Positions 1 to 8,541 of a stretch of 43,897 nt of DNA are shown here, piece by piece. Position 1 is the stretch's first letter; each line of letters begins with the position of its first letter. A program made the position numbers and the translations under genes. This DNA is from Verrucomicrobiaceae bacterium UBA2429 (lineage in GTDB: Bacteria; Verrucomicrobiota; Verrucomicrobiia; Verrucomicrobiales; Verrucomicrobiaceae). The notes beneath the pieces were generated by a model. The model searched no databases. It worked only from the letters and a program-made list of their open reading frames with translations, and had not been told where the DNA came from. The stretch is from the NCBI GenBank assembly GCA_002343505.1, contig DDQZ01000033.1:2086-45982 (forward strand), in the 5' to 3' direction.

Positions 1-1050
1 GCGCGTGCCGGGTGCGATGCGGGCGGGCCAGCGCATGAACAGCGGCACGCGGATGCCGCCCTCGAACATCGTCAGCTTCCAGCCACGATAGGGCGCATTG
101 ATGTCGGGCAGGCCGACATAGCCCGCGCCGCCGTTGTCGCTCGAAAACACCACGATGGTGTTCTCGTCGAGGCCTTCGTCCTTCAGCGTCGCGAGCACGC
201 GGCCGACGCTCCGGTCGAGCGAGCGGACCATCGCAGCATAGACCCGCAGCCGATGCGGCTTGATATCGCCCACCGCCTCATAATCGGCGCGCGTCGCCTG
301 TAGCGGCGTGTGCACGCCCCAGTGCGCGAGATAGAGGAAGAACGGCCGGTTGCGGTTGGCGCGGATCACCTTCACCGCCTCGTCGGTCCAGTAATCGGCC
401 AGGTAGCCGCCGGGCGCGAACAGCGGCCCTTCGTTGAACGAGGCGGCATATTGCATCCGCCCCCACAGGAACCTGTCGATCGGATCGAAATCGAGCTTCG
501 CGTTGATAACGCCGGGGTTGTCCTCCGGCAGATGGAGCCCGCTTGCCATCAGCAGGCTCTCGTCGAAGCCCTGCGCGTTCGCGCCGAATTCCTTGCCGCT
601 GCCGAGGTGCCACTTGCCGATGTGCGCCGTGGCGTAACCCGCCTCCCGCAGCGTCTCCGCCAGCGTGCGCTCCGCAGGATCGAGGTAGTTTTTGCTCACC
701 GGGCTGATCAGCGGCCGGTTCGCCGGAGACGTCTCCGGCATGAACGGGAAGCCCGGCGGCTGCGGCGGCTGGTGCCCGCTGGCGGTCAGGATGCCGTGGC
801 GCGTGGGGTGTTTCCCGGTCATGATGCTGGCGCGCGTGGGCGAGCACAGCGGGTTGGCATACGCCTGGGTGAAGCGCGTGGCCCGAGCGGCGAAGCGATC
901 AATGTTCGGCGTCTCGTAATATTTGGAGCCATAAATTCCGCTGTCCATCCAGCCCATGTCATCCACCAGAAAAAGGAACACGTTGGGCTTGTCAGCCGCC
1001 GGGAGGGGGGCGGCGAGGAACAGCAGGAGGGCGGTGAGGATCGTTTTCAT
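1..1050 (-). CDS. Secreted sulfatase, 3' end cut off by the contig edge
   Basis: The visible 350 codons encode an arylsulfatase-type hydrolase that would remove sulfate esters, probably from sulfated polysaccharides, outside the cytoplasm. Residues 1-19 form a signal peptide (MKTILTALLLFLAAPLPAA). The mature part opens with the metal-binding segment FLVDDMGWMD (D30, D31). The sulfatase signature CSPTR at residues 69-73 carries the cysteine that must be converted to formylglycine, followed by ASIMTGK. GYATAHIGKWHLG and SSDNGG are further family motifs, and the read-out ends at FEGGIRVPLFMRWPARI. Members usually have 450-600 residues, so roughly the last quarter or more lies outside the window. 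It lies 61 bp downstream of prephenate dehydratase on the same strand, with no functional link evident. The substrate cannot be told from this part. Confidence 0.93.
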   Translation of the reverse strand, partial: MKTILTALLLFLAAPLPAADKPNVFLFLVDDMGWMDSGIYGSKYYETPNIDRFAARATRFTQAYANPLCSPTRASIMTGKHPTRHGILTASGHQPPQPPGFPFMPETSPANRPLISPVSKNYLDPAERTLAETLREAGYATAHIGKWHLGSGKEFGANAQGFDESLLMASGLHLPEDNPGVINAKLDFDPIDRFLWGRMQYAASFNEGPLFAPGGYLADYWTDEAVKVIRANRNRPFFLYLAHWGVHTPLQATRADYEAVGDIKPHRLRVYAAMVRSLDRSVGRVLATLKDEGLDENTIVVFSSDNGGAGYVGLPDINAPYRGWKLTMFEGGIRVPLFMRWPARIAPGTR

Positions 1051-1111
1051 GGCGGCAGGGCACCTCGAAACGCCGTCCCGGTTCCGAACTTCCACGAATC
1101 AGCCAGCCGGG

Positions 1112-1963
1112 TCAGGACTCGAAGCGCCGCCCAGATGCATAGGAACCGAGGCTGCGCAGGTGGGCACCGTCGGCGCGGGCTTGGTCGAGCGCGGCGCGCA
1201 CATGCGCCTCGGCGGGGGAGCCTTCGATCTCAATATAGAAGCGGTATTTGTTCGGCTGGCCCCGGATGGGGCGGGATTCGAGGCGCTTGAGATTGATGGC
1301 GGCCTCGCTGAGCGGGGTGAGAAAGCGGCACAGGCTGCCTGGGCGGTCAGGCAGTTCGACGACGAGGGCGGTGCGGTTGTTGGCGGGGCCGGGCGCGTTC
1401 CCGGCGCGGGCGAGAAGGTAGAACTGGGTGATGTTAGGCACTTCGCCGGCGATGGGGAAATGCAGGATGTCCAGTGCGTGGAGCGCGGCGTTTTGCCGGG
1501 GGCCGATGGCGGCCGCGCTCTGGAGGCTGGCGGCTTTTTCCGCCGCCTTGGCGGTGCTGGCCTCGACCACGCGGCGCGCGCGCGGGTAGTTCGCGGCCAG
1601 CCATTCCTCGCAGTGGAAAAAGGGCATGGCGTGGGAGTGAATGCTGGCGATTTCCGCGCCGGCGCGGCCGAGGAGGGCAAGGCGCACATCAAGCGTCAGT
1701 TCCTCGATGATGCGCAGAGTGCAGCGTTCGTCTATGAGGCGGTCCACGGTGTCAATGATGAAGCCGCCTGAGGAGTTCTCGATGGGCACGATGCCCTGGG
1801 CTTCCGGCGCGTCCGCCAGGAAATCAAAGACCTCGCCAATGCCGGCCATCAGGCGCACCGGCGTGTTCGGGAAGCGCATGCCCGCCAGCAGATGGGAGAA
1901 ACTGCCCTCGGGGCCGAGGCAGGCGACGAGCGCGGGAGTGGGTGAGTCTGCGGGCGGAGGCAT
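1112..1963 (-). CDS. pheA: Prephenate dehydratase with C-terminal ACT domain
   Basis: This 283-residue protein converts prephenate to phenylpyruvate in cytosolic phenylalanine synthesis. The N-terminal catalytic domain (about 14-195) shows the family landmarks LGPEGSFSH and GIVPIENSSGG. The C-terminal ACT domain (about 200-275) has the Phe-binding motifs GSLCRFL and NLKRLESRP, so feedback inhibition by phenylalanine is likely. There is no N-terminal chorismate mutase domain, so this is a stand-alone PDT. The usual catalytic TRF motif reads T179-Q180-F181: the threonine is kept but the arginine is glutamine. The chosen ATG gives a start just before the first conserved motif. It lies downstream of the rplM-rpsI terminator, so it needs its own promoter, which I do not see clearly. 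Confidence 0.93.
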   Translation of the reverse strand: MPPPADSPTPALVACLGPEGSFSHLLAGMRFPNTPVRLMAGIGEVFDFLADAPEAQGIVPIENSSGGFIIDTVDRLIDERCTLRIIEELTLDVRLALLGRAGAEIASIHSHAMPFFHCEEWLAANYPRARRVVEASTAKAAEKAASLQSAAAIGPRQNAALHALDILHFPIAGEVPNITQFYLLARAGNAPGPANNRTALVVELPDRPGSLCRFLTPLSEAAINLKRLESRPIRGQPNKYRFYIEIEGSPAEAHVRAALDQARADGAHLRSLGSYASGRRFES

Positions 1964-2053
1964 GGGAAGTCATGGTTCCCCGCGCCTCCGCCGCGGTCAA
2001 GAAGCGGGAGAATGCGCGCGGCATTTTCCCCTCCACATGTGGAAGGTTCCGCC

Positions 2054-2088
2054 AAAAAAAAACAGACCCCGCCGCGAGGCGGGGTCTG
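2054..2088 (-). terminator. Rho-independent terminator of rplM-rpsI
   Basis: An 11-bp perfect stem (arms 2063-2073 and 2078-2088, CAGACCCCGCC and its complement) closes a 4-nt loop. On the minus strand it is followed directly by nine T residues (2054-2062). It begins 29 bp past the rpsI stop codon, exactly where the ribosomal operon should end. This is the strongest terminator in the window. Confidence 0.95.
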
Positions 2089-2117
2089 CAAGACAATGAC
2101 AAGCCGATGAACCCGGA

Positions 2118-2510
2118 TCAACGCTTTGAGAACTGGAAGCGTTTGCGGGCGCCGGGGCGGCCGGGCTTCTTGCGCTCCTTGGCGCGTGAGTCACGGGTGA
2201 GCAGGCCTGCTTTTTTCAAGGTGCCGCGCAGTTCGGGATTCACGGTGATCAAGGCGCGGGAGATGCCCATGCGGACGGCTCCGACCTGGCCGGTGATGCC
2301 GCCGCCCCTGGCGTTGATGTTAAAGTCATACTGCTGGCGGGTGTTGGTTAGGGCCAGCGGGGTGAGAATCTGGTTTTGCAGCGCCACTGTGGGGAAGTAC
2401 TCCTCAAAATCACGGCCGTTGATGGTGATGGAGCCGGAGCCGTCCAGAATGTGGACGCGGACGACGGCAGTTTTCCGGCGACCGGTGGCGGAGGTAAGCG
2501 GTTTGCTCAT
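2118..2510 (-). CDS. rpsI: 30S ribosomal protein S9
   Basis: Ribosomal protein S9, 130 residues, part of the 30S subunit head. It shows TGRRKTAVVRV near the N terminus, INGRDFEEYFP, GGGITGQVGAVRMGISRALI and the conserved basic tail ending KKPGRPGARKRFQFSKR, whose last residues reach the P-site tRNA in known ribosomes. A longer reading with 29 extra residues is open upstream, but the ATG at 2510 (MSKPLTSATGRRK) gives the normal family length and leaves a 28-bp gap after rplM, so I chose it. It is cotranscribed with rplM in the usual L13-S9 order and followed by a strong terminator. Confidence 0.98.
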   Translation of the reverse strand: MSKPLTSATGRRKTAVVRVHILDGSGSITINGRDFEEYFPTVALQNQILTPLALTNTRQQYDFNINARGGGITGQVGAVRMGISRALITVNPELRGTLKKAGLLTRDSRAKERKKPGRPGARKRFQFSKR

Positions 2511-2538
2511 GAAGGACGGGATTCGGTGTGTGGGAGTA

Positions 2539-2973
2539 TCAGGCGAGGGAGAATGGCTGCGGATTCTGGGTGGCGTGCGGGTGCTCCGCGCCGGCATAGA
2601 CCTTCAGCTTGGTGACGATGGCGTTGCCGAGGCGGTTGTGCGGCACCATGCCTTTGACGGCGCGGCGGACAAGTTCCTCGGGCTTGCGGGCGCGCAGCTT
2701 TTCGACGTTCTCCACCTTCTGGTTGCCGATGTAGCCGCCGCGCTTGCTGGTGTAAATCTTCTGCTGCTCCTTCTTGCCGGTGAGCACTACCTTGTCCGCG
2801 TTGATGACGACGACGAAGTCGCCGGTGTCCACATGCGGGGTGAAGGTCGGGCGGGTTTTGCCGCGGATGAGGTTGGCGGCTGCCACGGCGACCTGGCCGA
2901 GAACCTTGTCCTTGGCGTCAATGACCCACCATTGGCGTTTCACGTCCTGGGCTTTGGCGGAGAATGTCTTCAT
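2539..2973 (-). CDS. rplM: 50S ribosomal protein L13
   Basis: Ribosomal protein L13, 144 residues, an early-assembly protein of the 50S subunit. It shows the typical QWWVIDAKDKVLGQVA start, the GDFVVVINADKVVLTGKK core, YTSKRGGYIG and the signature KGMVPHNRLGNAIVTKLKVYAG. Length and motif order match the family closely. It is the first gene of the L13-S9 operon. A -35/-10 pair lies 70-97 bp upstream. No Shine-Dalgarno sequence is obvious before the ATG (the upstream bases are pyrimidine-rich). Confidence 0.98.
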   Translation of the reverse strand: MKTFSAKAQDVKRQWWVIDAKDKVLGQVAVAAANLIRGKTRPTFTPHVDTGDFVVVINADKVVLTGKKEQQKIYTSKRGGYIGNQKVENVEKLRARKPEELVRRAVKGMVPHNRLGNAIVTKLKVYAGAEHPHATQNPQPFSLA

Positions 2974-3042
2974 AAAGTGCTTGAGGGAGAGGGGCGGTGG
3001 ATGGGGATGAGGCCCATTTTACCGCGCGGAAATGGGGCGCAG

Positions 3043-3070
3043 AGAGTAGAAGTTCGCGTGCGGGTGTCAA
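3043..3070 (-). promoter_or_regulatory. Probable promoter of rplM-rpsI
   Basis: On the minus strand a perfect TTGACA (3065-3070) is followed after 16 bp by TACTCT (3043-3048), which keeps the first, second and last bases of the -10 consensus. Transcription would begin roughly 60 bp upstream of the rplM start, leaving a short leader. The -35 is convincing and the -10 is weak. Confidence 0.55.
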
Positions 3071-3240
3071 ATGGAAATATGACCCGCGCGGAACGCCGTT
3101 CACATGACTCAAATCCGCGCGGCTGCGAGAGTCCCGCGCGCCGCGTCCGCCGGAAAAAAACTCTGGCGCGGGCATGATTCCGGCTCTTTACTCAATGCCA
3201 GCGGCGAGTAAGGCCGCCCTGATGATACCCCCACAGGTTT

Positions 3241-4668
3241 ATGTCTTCCCTCCAGGCCATCCGCGACGCGCTCCAGCAGTCGCCTGACAATCCATCGCTG
3301 CTGCTGCTCTATGGCCGCGCCTGTCTGGAGCAGTTGCATCTGGATGAGGCTCGCGGTGCCTTCGAGCGCGTCTTGGAGATCGATCCGGCTCACGCGGACG
3401 CGCAGATCGGGATCGCCAGAGTGCATTACCTGGAAGGGGACACCTCCGGCGCCGCAGTGCGCGCCGAGCGTGTGCTGCAACTCGAACCCGGAAACGCGCA
3501 GGCGCATCTGCTGCTCAGCCGGGTTTATCTGAGTGAAAACGACCGCGCCAGGGCGGTGGAGCACTTTGATCTGGCGGCGCAGGCCGACGGCAGCGTGCAT
3601 GATCCCGCCCTGGAAAATGAACTCGGACGCACCGCCAGGGACGCGCGCCGCTCCTCGCCCGCGCCGGCGATGCCCGAGCCTCCCGGCGTGCCGGACTCCG
3701 GTGAGGAAAATGAGGCGGCGCAGGGCTTTTTCGACGACTCCTTCGACGAGCCGCCCTATGACTGGAGACCGGAGACTTTCTTCGCGCCGGGTGATCCTCA
3801 GCGCTTCAGCACCACGTTTGCCGATGTCGGCGGCATGGACGAGTTGAAGGAGGAGATTCGCCTCAAGATCATTTACCCGCTGCAATACCCCGACCTGTAC
3901 AAGGCGTATGGTCGCAGCACCGGCGGCGGCATTCTCATCTATGGTCCGCCCGGCTGCGGCAAGACACTCCTGCTGCGCGCTGTGGCGGGCGAGGTGCCGT
4001 GCAATTATCTCTCCGTGGGTTTGCACGAGATCTTCGACCCCTACTTCGGCGGCACGGAGGGGAACCTCCACCAAATCTTCGAGACGGCGCGCGCGAACGC
4101 GCCCTGTGTGCTGGTCTTTGACGACGTGGACTCGCTGGCGCAGGACCGCAGGAGCGTGCGCGAGAGCCAGATGCGCAATCTGGTGAACCAGTTTCTTCAT
4201 GAGATGGACGGCATGCGCGACAACCAGCGTGTGCTGGTCATCGGCGCCACCAACCAGCCCTGGCAGCTCGACCCCGCCTTCCGCAGGCCGGGCCGTTTTG
4301 ACCAGGCCATCTTCGTGCGTCCGCCGGATGATGCCGCGCGCGCCCAGATCATCGTCCTCCAGGCGCGCGACAAGCCAATCTCGAATCTTGATGTGCCCGC
4401 GCTTGTCGAGGCCACCGCGGGTTTCTCCGGCGCGGACATCGAGTGGGTCTTCGGCCGCGCCGCCGAGATGACGCTCTCCGCCGCCATTCACAGCGGCCAC
4501 GCGGTGCCCATCCCGATGGAGTTGCTGCTCACCGTTGCGCGCAGCCACACGCCGAGCACCCAGAACTGGTTCGACGGCATGAGGGACCACGCCACGCAGG
4601 CGGCGCCCGACGGGTTCTTCAACGAGGTGCGCAAGTACCTCAACGCGCCCTCCACCAAGGAGCGCTGA
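3241..4668 (+). CDS. TPR-repeat AAA+ ATPase (CDC48/FtsH-like ATPase domain, no protease)
   Basis: A 475-residue cytosolic protein with two parts. Residues 1 to about 125 are three to four tetratricopeptide repeats (for example LYGRACLEQLHLDEARGAFE and the following helices), a likely partner-binding platform. An acidic, proline-rich linker (about 130-190) leads to a classic AAA ATPase domain: Walker A GPPGCGKT at 235-242, Walker B VLVFDDVDSL around 290-299, sensor-1 GATNQPWQLD, arginine-finger region RRPGRFD and sensor-2 GFSGADIE. The Walker B glutamate is replaced by aspartate (D294-D295). There is no zinc-protease HExxH and no membrane segment, so it is not FtsH. It probably remodels or unfolds a protein complex, but the client is unknown. 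It leads a plus-strand run with mtnA 15 bp downstream. Confidence 0.88.
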   Translation: MSSLQAIRDALQQSPDNPSLLLLYGRACLEQLHLDEARGAFERVLEIDPAHADAQIGIARVHYLEGDTSGAAVRAERVLQLEPGNAQAHLLLSRVYLSENDRARAVEHFDLAAQADGSVHDPALENELGRTARDARRSSPAPAMPEPPGVPDSGEENEAAQGFFDDSFDEPPYDWRPETFFAPGDPQRFSTTFADVGGMDELKEEIRLKIIYPLQYPDLYKAYGRSTGGGILIYGPPGCGKTLLLRAVAGEVPCNYLSVGLHEIFDPYFGGTEGNLHQIFETARANAPCVLVFDDVDSLAQDRRSVRESQMRNLVNQFLHEMDGMRDNQRVLVIGATNQPWQLDPAFRRPGRFDQAIFVRPPDDAARAQIIVLQARDKPISNLDVPALVEATAGFSGADIEWVFGRAAEMTLSAAIHSGHAVPIPMELLLTVARSHTPSTQNWFDGMRDHATQAAPDGFFNEVRKYLNAPSTKER

Positions 4669-4683
4669 TCCCGGAGCAGCGTC

Positions 4684-5769
4684 ATGCGGGTCGCAGGCGA
4701 ACACCACCGCACCGTCCGCCTCGCGGGAAATGTCGTGCGCGTCATTGACCAGAGGCTGCTCCCCTGGCGCTTCGAGTTTCTCGACCTCGCCAGCGTGGAC
4801 GCGGCGGCCCATGCCATCCGCGAAATGGCTGTGCGCGGCGCGGGCTGCATCGGCGCCACGGCGGGATTCGCCATGACCCTGGCAGCGCGCGAGGCGGACT
4901 CGTGGCGGGAGTTGGAAAAGCTGGCCGGCCTTTTGAAAGCCACACGGCCCACTGCGGTGAACCTGGCCTGGGCGGTGGACCGCCAGATTGAGGCCATCCG
5001 TGAGGCGGGCTTTGACAGGCGCGTGGAGACTGCTGTGATGACCGCCCAGGCCATCGCGGACGAGGATGCGGCGGCGTGCGAGGCCATCGGCCGGCATGGG
5101 CTGGACATCATCCGCGCCATCGCCGCTCGCAATCCCGGACGTCCGGTGAACATCCTCACGCATTGCAACGCGGGCTGGCTGGCCTTTGTGGACACCGGCT
5201 CCGCCACCGCGCCTGTCTATGCCGCCCATGCGGCGGGCATCCCGGTGCATGTGTGGGTGGATGAGACGCGCCCGCGCAACCAGGGCGCGCGGCTCACTGC
5301 CTGGGAGCTGGCCCAGGAGGGCGTGCCGCACACTGTCATCGTCGACAACACCGGCGGCCACCTCATGCAGCACGCGCTGGTGGACATGGTCATCACCGGC
5401 GCGGACCGTGTGTCGCGCGCGGGCGATGTGGCGAACAAGATCGGCACTTATTTGAAGGCCCTGGCCGCGCGTGACAATGGCGTGCCGTTTTATGTGGCGC
5501 TGCCCTCGTCCACCCTGGACTGGAGCCTGCGTGACGGGGTGGCGGAGACACCGATCGAGCGGCGCGGGGAAGGGGAGGTCACGCACCTCGAAGGCGTCAC
5601 CGCCGGCGGCAGGGTGGAGAGTGTGCGAGTCGTGCCGGAGGGGTCGCCCGCCGCCAACTACGCCTTCGATGTCACCCCGGCGCGGCTCGTCACCGGCCTC
5701 ATCACCGAGCGCGGCGTCTGCGCGGCGGAGGAGGGCGCCATCCGCGCGCTGCATGGTAAAACGGCGTGA
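4684..5769 (+). CDS. mtnA: Methylthioribose-1-phosphate isomerase
   Basis: A 361-residue cytosolic enzyme that isomerises 5-methylthioribose-1-phosphate to the ribulose form in methionine salvage from S-adenosylmethionine by-products. Family motifs are clear: VRGAGCIGATAGFA, the catalytic cysteine in HCNAG (C161), ETRPRNQGARLTAWEL, and the catalytic aspartate in ITGADRV (D241) followed by GDVANKIGTYLKA. These residues correspond to the Cys/Asp pair of characterised MtnA. The C terminus SLRDG...IERR and NYAFDVTPA is also typical. No other mtn gene is in the window, so the rest of the pathway must be elsewhere. A GGAG sequence lies just upstream of the ATG. It is probably cotranscribed with the AAA ATPase gene. 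Confidence 0.96.
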   Translation: MRVAGEHHRTVRLAGNVVRVIDQRLLPWRFEFLDLASVDAAAHAIREMAVRGAGCIGATAGFAMTLAAREADSWRELEKLAGLLKATRPTAVNLAWAVDRQIEAIREAGFDRRVETAVMTAQAIADEDAAACEAIGRHGLDIIRAIAARNPGRPVNILTHCNAGWLAFVDTGSATAPVYAAHAAGIPVHVWVDETRPRNQGARLTAWELAQEGVPHTVIVDNTGGHLMQHALVDMVITGADRVSRAGDVANKIGTYLKALAARDNGVPFYVALPSSTLDWSLRDGVAETPIERRGEGEVTHLEGVTAGGRVESVRVVPEGSPAANYAFDVTPARLVTGLITERGVCAAEEGAIRALHGKTA

Positions 5770-5801
5770 GAGCGGGCGCGGCGTGCGCGTTTGCAAAGGC
5801 C

Positions 5802-7862
5802 ATGCACATCCGCGCCGTCACCGGCTTCCTCTCCATCCTGCTTCTCAGCGCCGCGCCGCATCTGCGCGCGCAGTATCCCGGCAAAACGTGGAAGTCATTG
5901 TCAGACGCGGACGCCGCCGCGGCGGGCTGGTCGCGTGAGAAGCTGGCCTCCGCGCGCGAGTTCTCCGCCACGCTTCAGACGGAGGCGGTCATGATTGTCA
6001 CCCGCGGCAGGGTGCTCGACTCCTGGGGCGCGGTGGACCGGAAGTTTAACGTCCACTCCATCCGCAAGAGCTTCCTCAGCGCCATGTATGGCATCCAGGT
6101 CGAGGCGGGAAAAATCCGGCTCGATGCCACGATGGCCAGCCTCGGCATTGACGACAACCAGCCCTCCCTGACCGAGGTGGAAAAGGGCGCCACCGTGCGC
6201 CAACTCCTCCAGGCGCGCTCCGGCGTCTATCATCCCGCGCTGTATGAGACCGCGAGCATGAAGGCCCGGCGCCCCGCGCGCCACAGCCACTCGCCTGGCG
6301 CCTTCTGGTATTACAACAATTGGGACTTCAACGCGCTCGGCACCATTTACGAGCAGCACTGCGGCGCGCGCATTCACGAGGACTTCTCCCGCCTCATCGC
6401 CGCTCCCATCGGCATGGAGGACTACATCCCCGCTGATGGCAGCTATGTGACCGGCGCCGACTCCATCCACCCCGCCTACCCTTTCCGCATGACCGCGCGT
6501 GACATGGCGCGCTTCGGGCTGCTTTTTCTGCGCGGCGGCAAATGGCAGGACCGGCAGGTCATTCCCGCCGGCTGGGTGGTGGAGAGCACCGCCAGCTATT
6601 CCGATGCGGGCGCCGCCGGGGGCTACGGCTACCTTTGGTGGATCGCTCAAAGCGGCGTGCATCTTGGCGGCGTCACCCTGCCGGAGGGCAGCTACTCCGC
6701 GCGCGGCGCGGGCGGGCATAAAATCCTCGTCATCCCCGCGCTTGATCTCGTCATCGTGCATCGAGTCAACACGGACATCGAAGGCCGCCAGGTCTCCTCC
6801 GCCGATTTCGGCGCGCTCGTGCGCCGCATCCTCGACGCCTATGCGCCGCCGCCCGTCTCAGGTGGTGTGCCGGAGGCGCTGGATGCGCTCATGCCCGTGC
6901 TCATGAGCCGCCATCATGTGCCCGGCGCGGCCGTGCTCGGCATTGAGAATGGCCGTGTCGCCTGGGAAAAGTATCTCGGCCTGCGCGAGGCTGGCAAGAC
7001 CGCCCGCGTGGATGCCGCCACCGTGTTCGAGGCCGCCTCCATGACCAAGCCGCTGGCCGCATACCGCGCGCTCCAACTCGTCGAGCAAGGCAGCCTGGAC
7101 CTCGACCGCCCGCTGGCCGCTTACCTGCCCGCGCCTTATTTGCAGGACGAGCCGCTGCACGAAAAAATCACCGCCCGCATGGTGCTCCAGCACAGCGGCG
7201 GCTTTCCCAACTGGCGGCCCAAGGGCGCTGCGCTCAAAGTCATGCACGAGCCCGGCGCCGCCCACCTTTACTCAGGCGAGGGCTTTCTTTTTTTGCAGCG
7301 TGTCATTGAGCACATCACCGGCCGGGACTACGAGCAGGACATTCAGAGAGCGCTCTTGCAACCGCTGGGCATGAAGGACAGCAGCCATGTCTGGCAGGAG
7401 CGTTTTGCCTCAAGCGCCGCCGCCGGCCATGACGGCATAGGCGCACCCAAGCCCGACCGCAGACTCTACACCAAGCCCAATGCCGCCTACAGCCTTTACA
7501 CCACAGCGCGCGACTATGCCGCCTTTGTCATCGAGATGATACAGGCGGACCGCTCCGCACCGCATTCCCTCAAGGCGGAAACCCTGCGCGCCATGCTCAC
7601 ACCCGCCGGTCCGCCCGCTTCGCGCGAATGCCTGACCCGGCGTGGAGCCAAGGCGGAGGGCGTGGTTCAATACGGTCTCGGCTGGGCCGTCGAACCCTGC
7701 GCCTCCGGTCCGCTCATCCGCCACAGCGGCTCGAACGGCACCGGCTTCCGCAGCCATGTCGAGTTCGACCCTGTCGCCGGACACGGCCTGCTCATATTCA
7801 CCAACAGCACCTCCGGCGATGCCTTTTGGCGCGAACTTTTAGGCTTCATCGGGCGGCCATGA
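5802..7862 (+). CDS. Exported serine hydrolase with two tandem beta-lactamase/PBP-like domains
   Basis: A 686-residue secreted protein. I chose the ATG at 5802 because it gives a clean signal peptide (MHIRAVTGFLSILLLSAAPHLRAQ). An upstream GTG overlapping the mtnA stop is also in frame but adds a poor N terminus. Two class C beta-lactamase-like (serine hydrolase) domains follow one another. The first, about 30-345, has SIRK (S86-K89), a tyrosine motif in FWYYNNWDFN and GAGGHKILV near its end. The second, about 360-686, has SMTK (S413-K416), LYSGEGF and RHSGSNGTGF. Family members (esterases, D-aminopeptidases, penicillin-binding proteins) cleave esters or peptides, and the substrate here cannot be deduced. 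The stop overlaps the next gene by 4 bp, so the two are translationally coupled. Confidence 0.87.
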   Translation: MHIRAVTGFLSILLLSAAPHLRAQYPGKTWKSLSDADAAAAGWSREKLASAREFSATLQTEAVMIVTRGRVLDSWGAVDRKFNVHSIRKSFLSAMYGIQVEAGKIRLDATMASLGIDDNQPSLTEVEKGATVRQLLQARSGVYHPALYETASMKARRPARHSHSPGAFWYYNNWDFNALGTIYEQHCGARIHEDFSRLIAAPIGMEDYIPADGSYVTGADSIHPAYPFRMTARDMARFGLLFLRGGKWQDRQVIPAGWVVESTASYSDAGAAGGYGYLWWIAQSGVHLGGVTLPEGSYSARGAGGHKILVIPALDLVIVHRVNTDIEGRQVSSADFGALVRRILDAYAPPPVSGGVPEALDALMPVLMSRHHVPGAAVLGIENGRVAWEKYLGLREAGKTARVDAATVFEAASMTKPLAAYRALQLVEQGSLDLDRPLAAYLPAPYLQDEPLHEKITARMVLQHSGGFPNWRPKGAALKVMHEPGAAHLYSGEGFLFLQRVIEHITGRDYEQDIQRALLQPLGMKDSSHVWQERFASSAAAGHDGIGAPKPDRRLYTKPNAAYSLYTTARDYAAFVIEMIQADRSAPHSLKAETLRAMLTPAGPPASRECLTRRGAKAEGVVQYGLGWAVEPCASGPLIRHSGSNGTGFRSHVEFDPVAGHGLLIFTNSTSGDAFWRELLGFIGRP

Positions 7863-8509
7863 GAGCGCGCCATCTCAAAATCTGCCTTTGCCTGTTCTTC
7901 ACTGGCTGTGTGCCGGAGAATAAACCGGCCGCCATGCGTTGGAGCCTTTTGGAGTCCGCGTACGCGGCTTCATGGGCGCAGGCAGGCATTCCCGATGAAG
8001 GCGTTGTTCGTGTTCAGGATGGCGGGCTTTTTTTGCAGGCCGGCCAGCCCATGACCGGCGCGCGCTTCACTGCATGGGAGAGCGCCGGGCTGCCCGGCAC
8101 ATATTATGCCATCGAATACGAGGCCATGCGCGTGGAGGGGTGGGACATCTTTGGCATGGTCACTTTTCCCGTCTCCAGTCACAACGCGCACGCCACCTTT
8201 GTCCTGGGCGGATGGGGCGGCACTGTCACTGGCATCTCATCCATTGATTACTCTGACGCCGGCGAGAACACGACACGCGGCGAGCAGCGCTTTGAAAACA
8301 ACCGCTGGTACCGCGTCCGGGTCGAGGTGCGTCCGGATGACCTCCGCGCCTGGGTGGACGGGCGCATCGTCGTCAATGCCAGCATCAAAGGCCGCAAGGT
8401 CGGCCTGCGCCCAGGTTACATTGACCACTGCCTTCCGTTTGGATTCGCCACCTGGGGCACCAGCGCCAGGATACGCTCGGTGGTCGTCGAGAAGTTGCGC
8501 GCTCACTAA
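7859..8509 (+). CDS. Small lipoprotein with a DUF1080/LamG-like beta-sandwich domain
   Basis: 216 residues with an N-terminal lipoprotein-type signal (KICLCLFFTGC, lipidation candidate C17; the -3 position is F rather than the usual L). The body looks like a jelly-roll of the DUF1080 (3-keto-disaccharide hydrolase-like) kind: YYAIEYEAMRVEGWDIFG, an internal FVLGGWGG, then ENNRWYRVRVEVRPDDLRAW and VDGRIVVNASIKGRKVGLRPG, and a late FGFATWGTSARI strand. The start is fixed by the ATGA overlap with the serine hydrolase stop; a longer open frame upstream lies inside that gene. Function is unknown. The coupling to the double serine hydrolase suggests a shared envelope role. No catalytic residue can be assigned. 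Confidence 0.75.
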   Translation: MRARHLKICLCLFFTGCVPENKPAAMRWSLLESAYAASWAQAGIPDEGVVRVQDGGLFLQAGQPMTGARFTAWESAGLPGTYYAIEYEAMRVEGWDIFGMVTFPVSSHNAHATFVLGGWGGTVTGISSIDYSDAGENTTRGEQRFENNRWYRVRVEVRPDDLRAWVDGRIVVNASIKGRKVGLRPGYIDHCLPFGFATWGTSARIRSVVVEKLRAH

Positions 8510-8541
8510 GGCGCGGACGTGCGAGCGCGGAGCCGGACGCA

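Noticed and set aside
3109..5796. Long open frame of about 895 codons on the minus strand
   Set aside because: It lies antisense to the TPR-AAA and mtnA genes, is rich in R, A, G and H, and has no motif. It is a by-product of high GC content.
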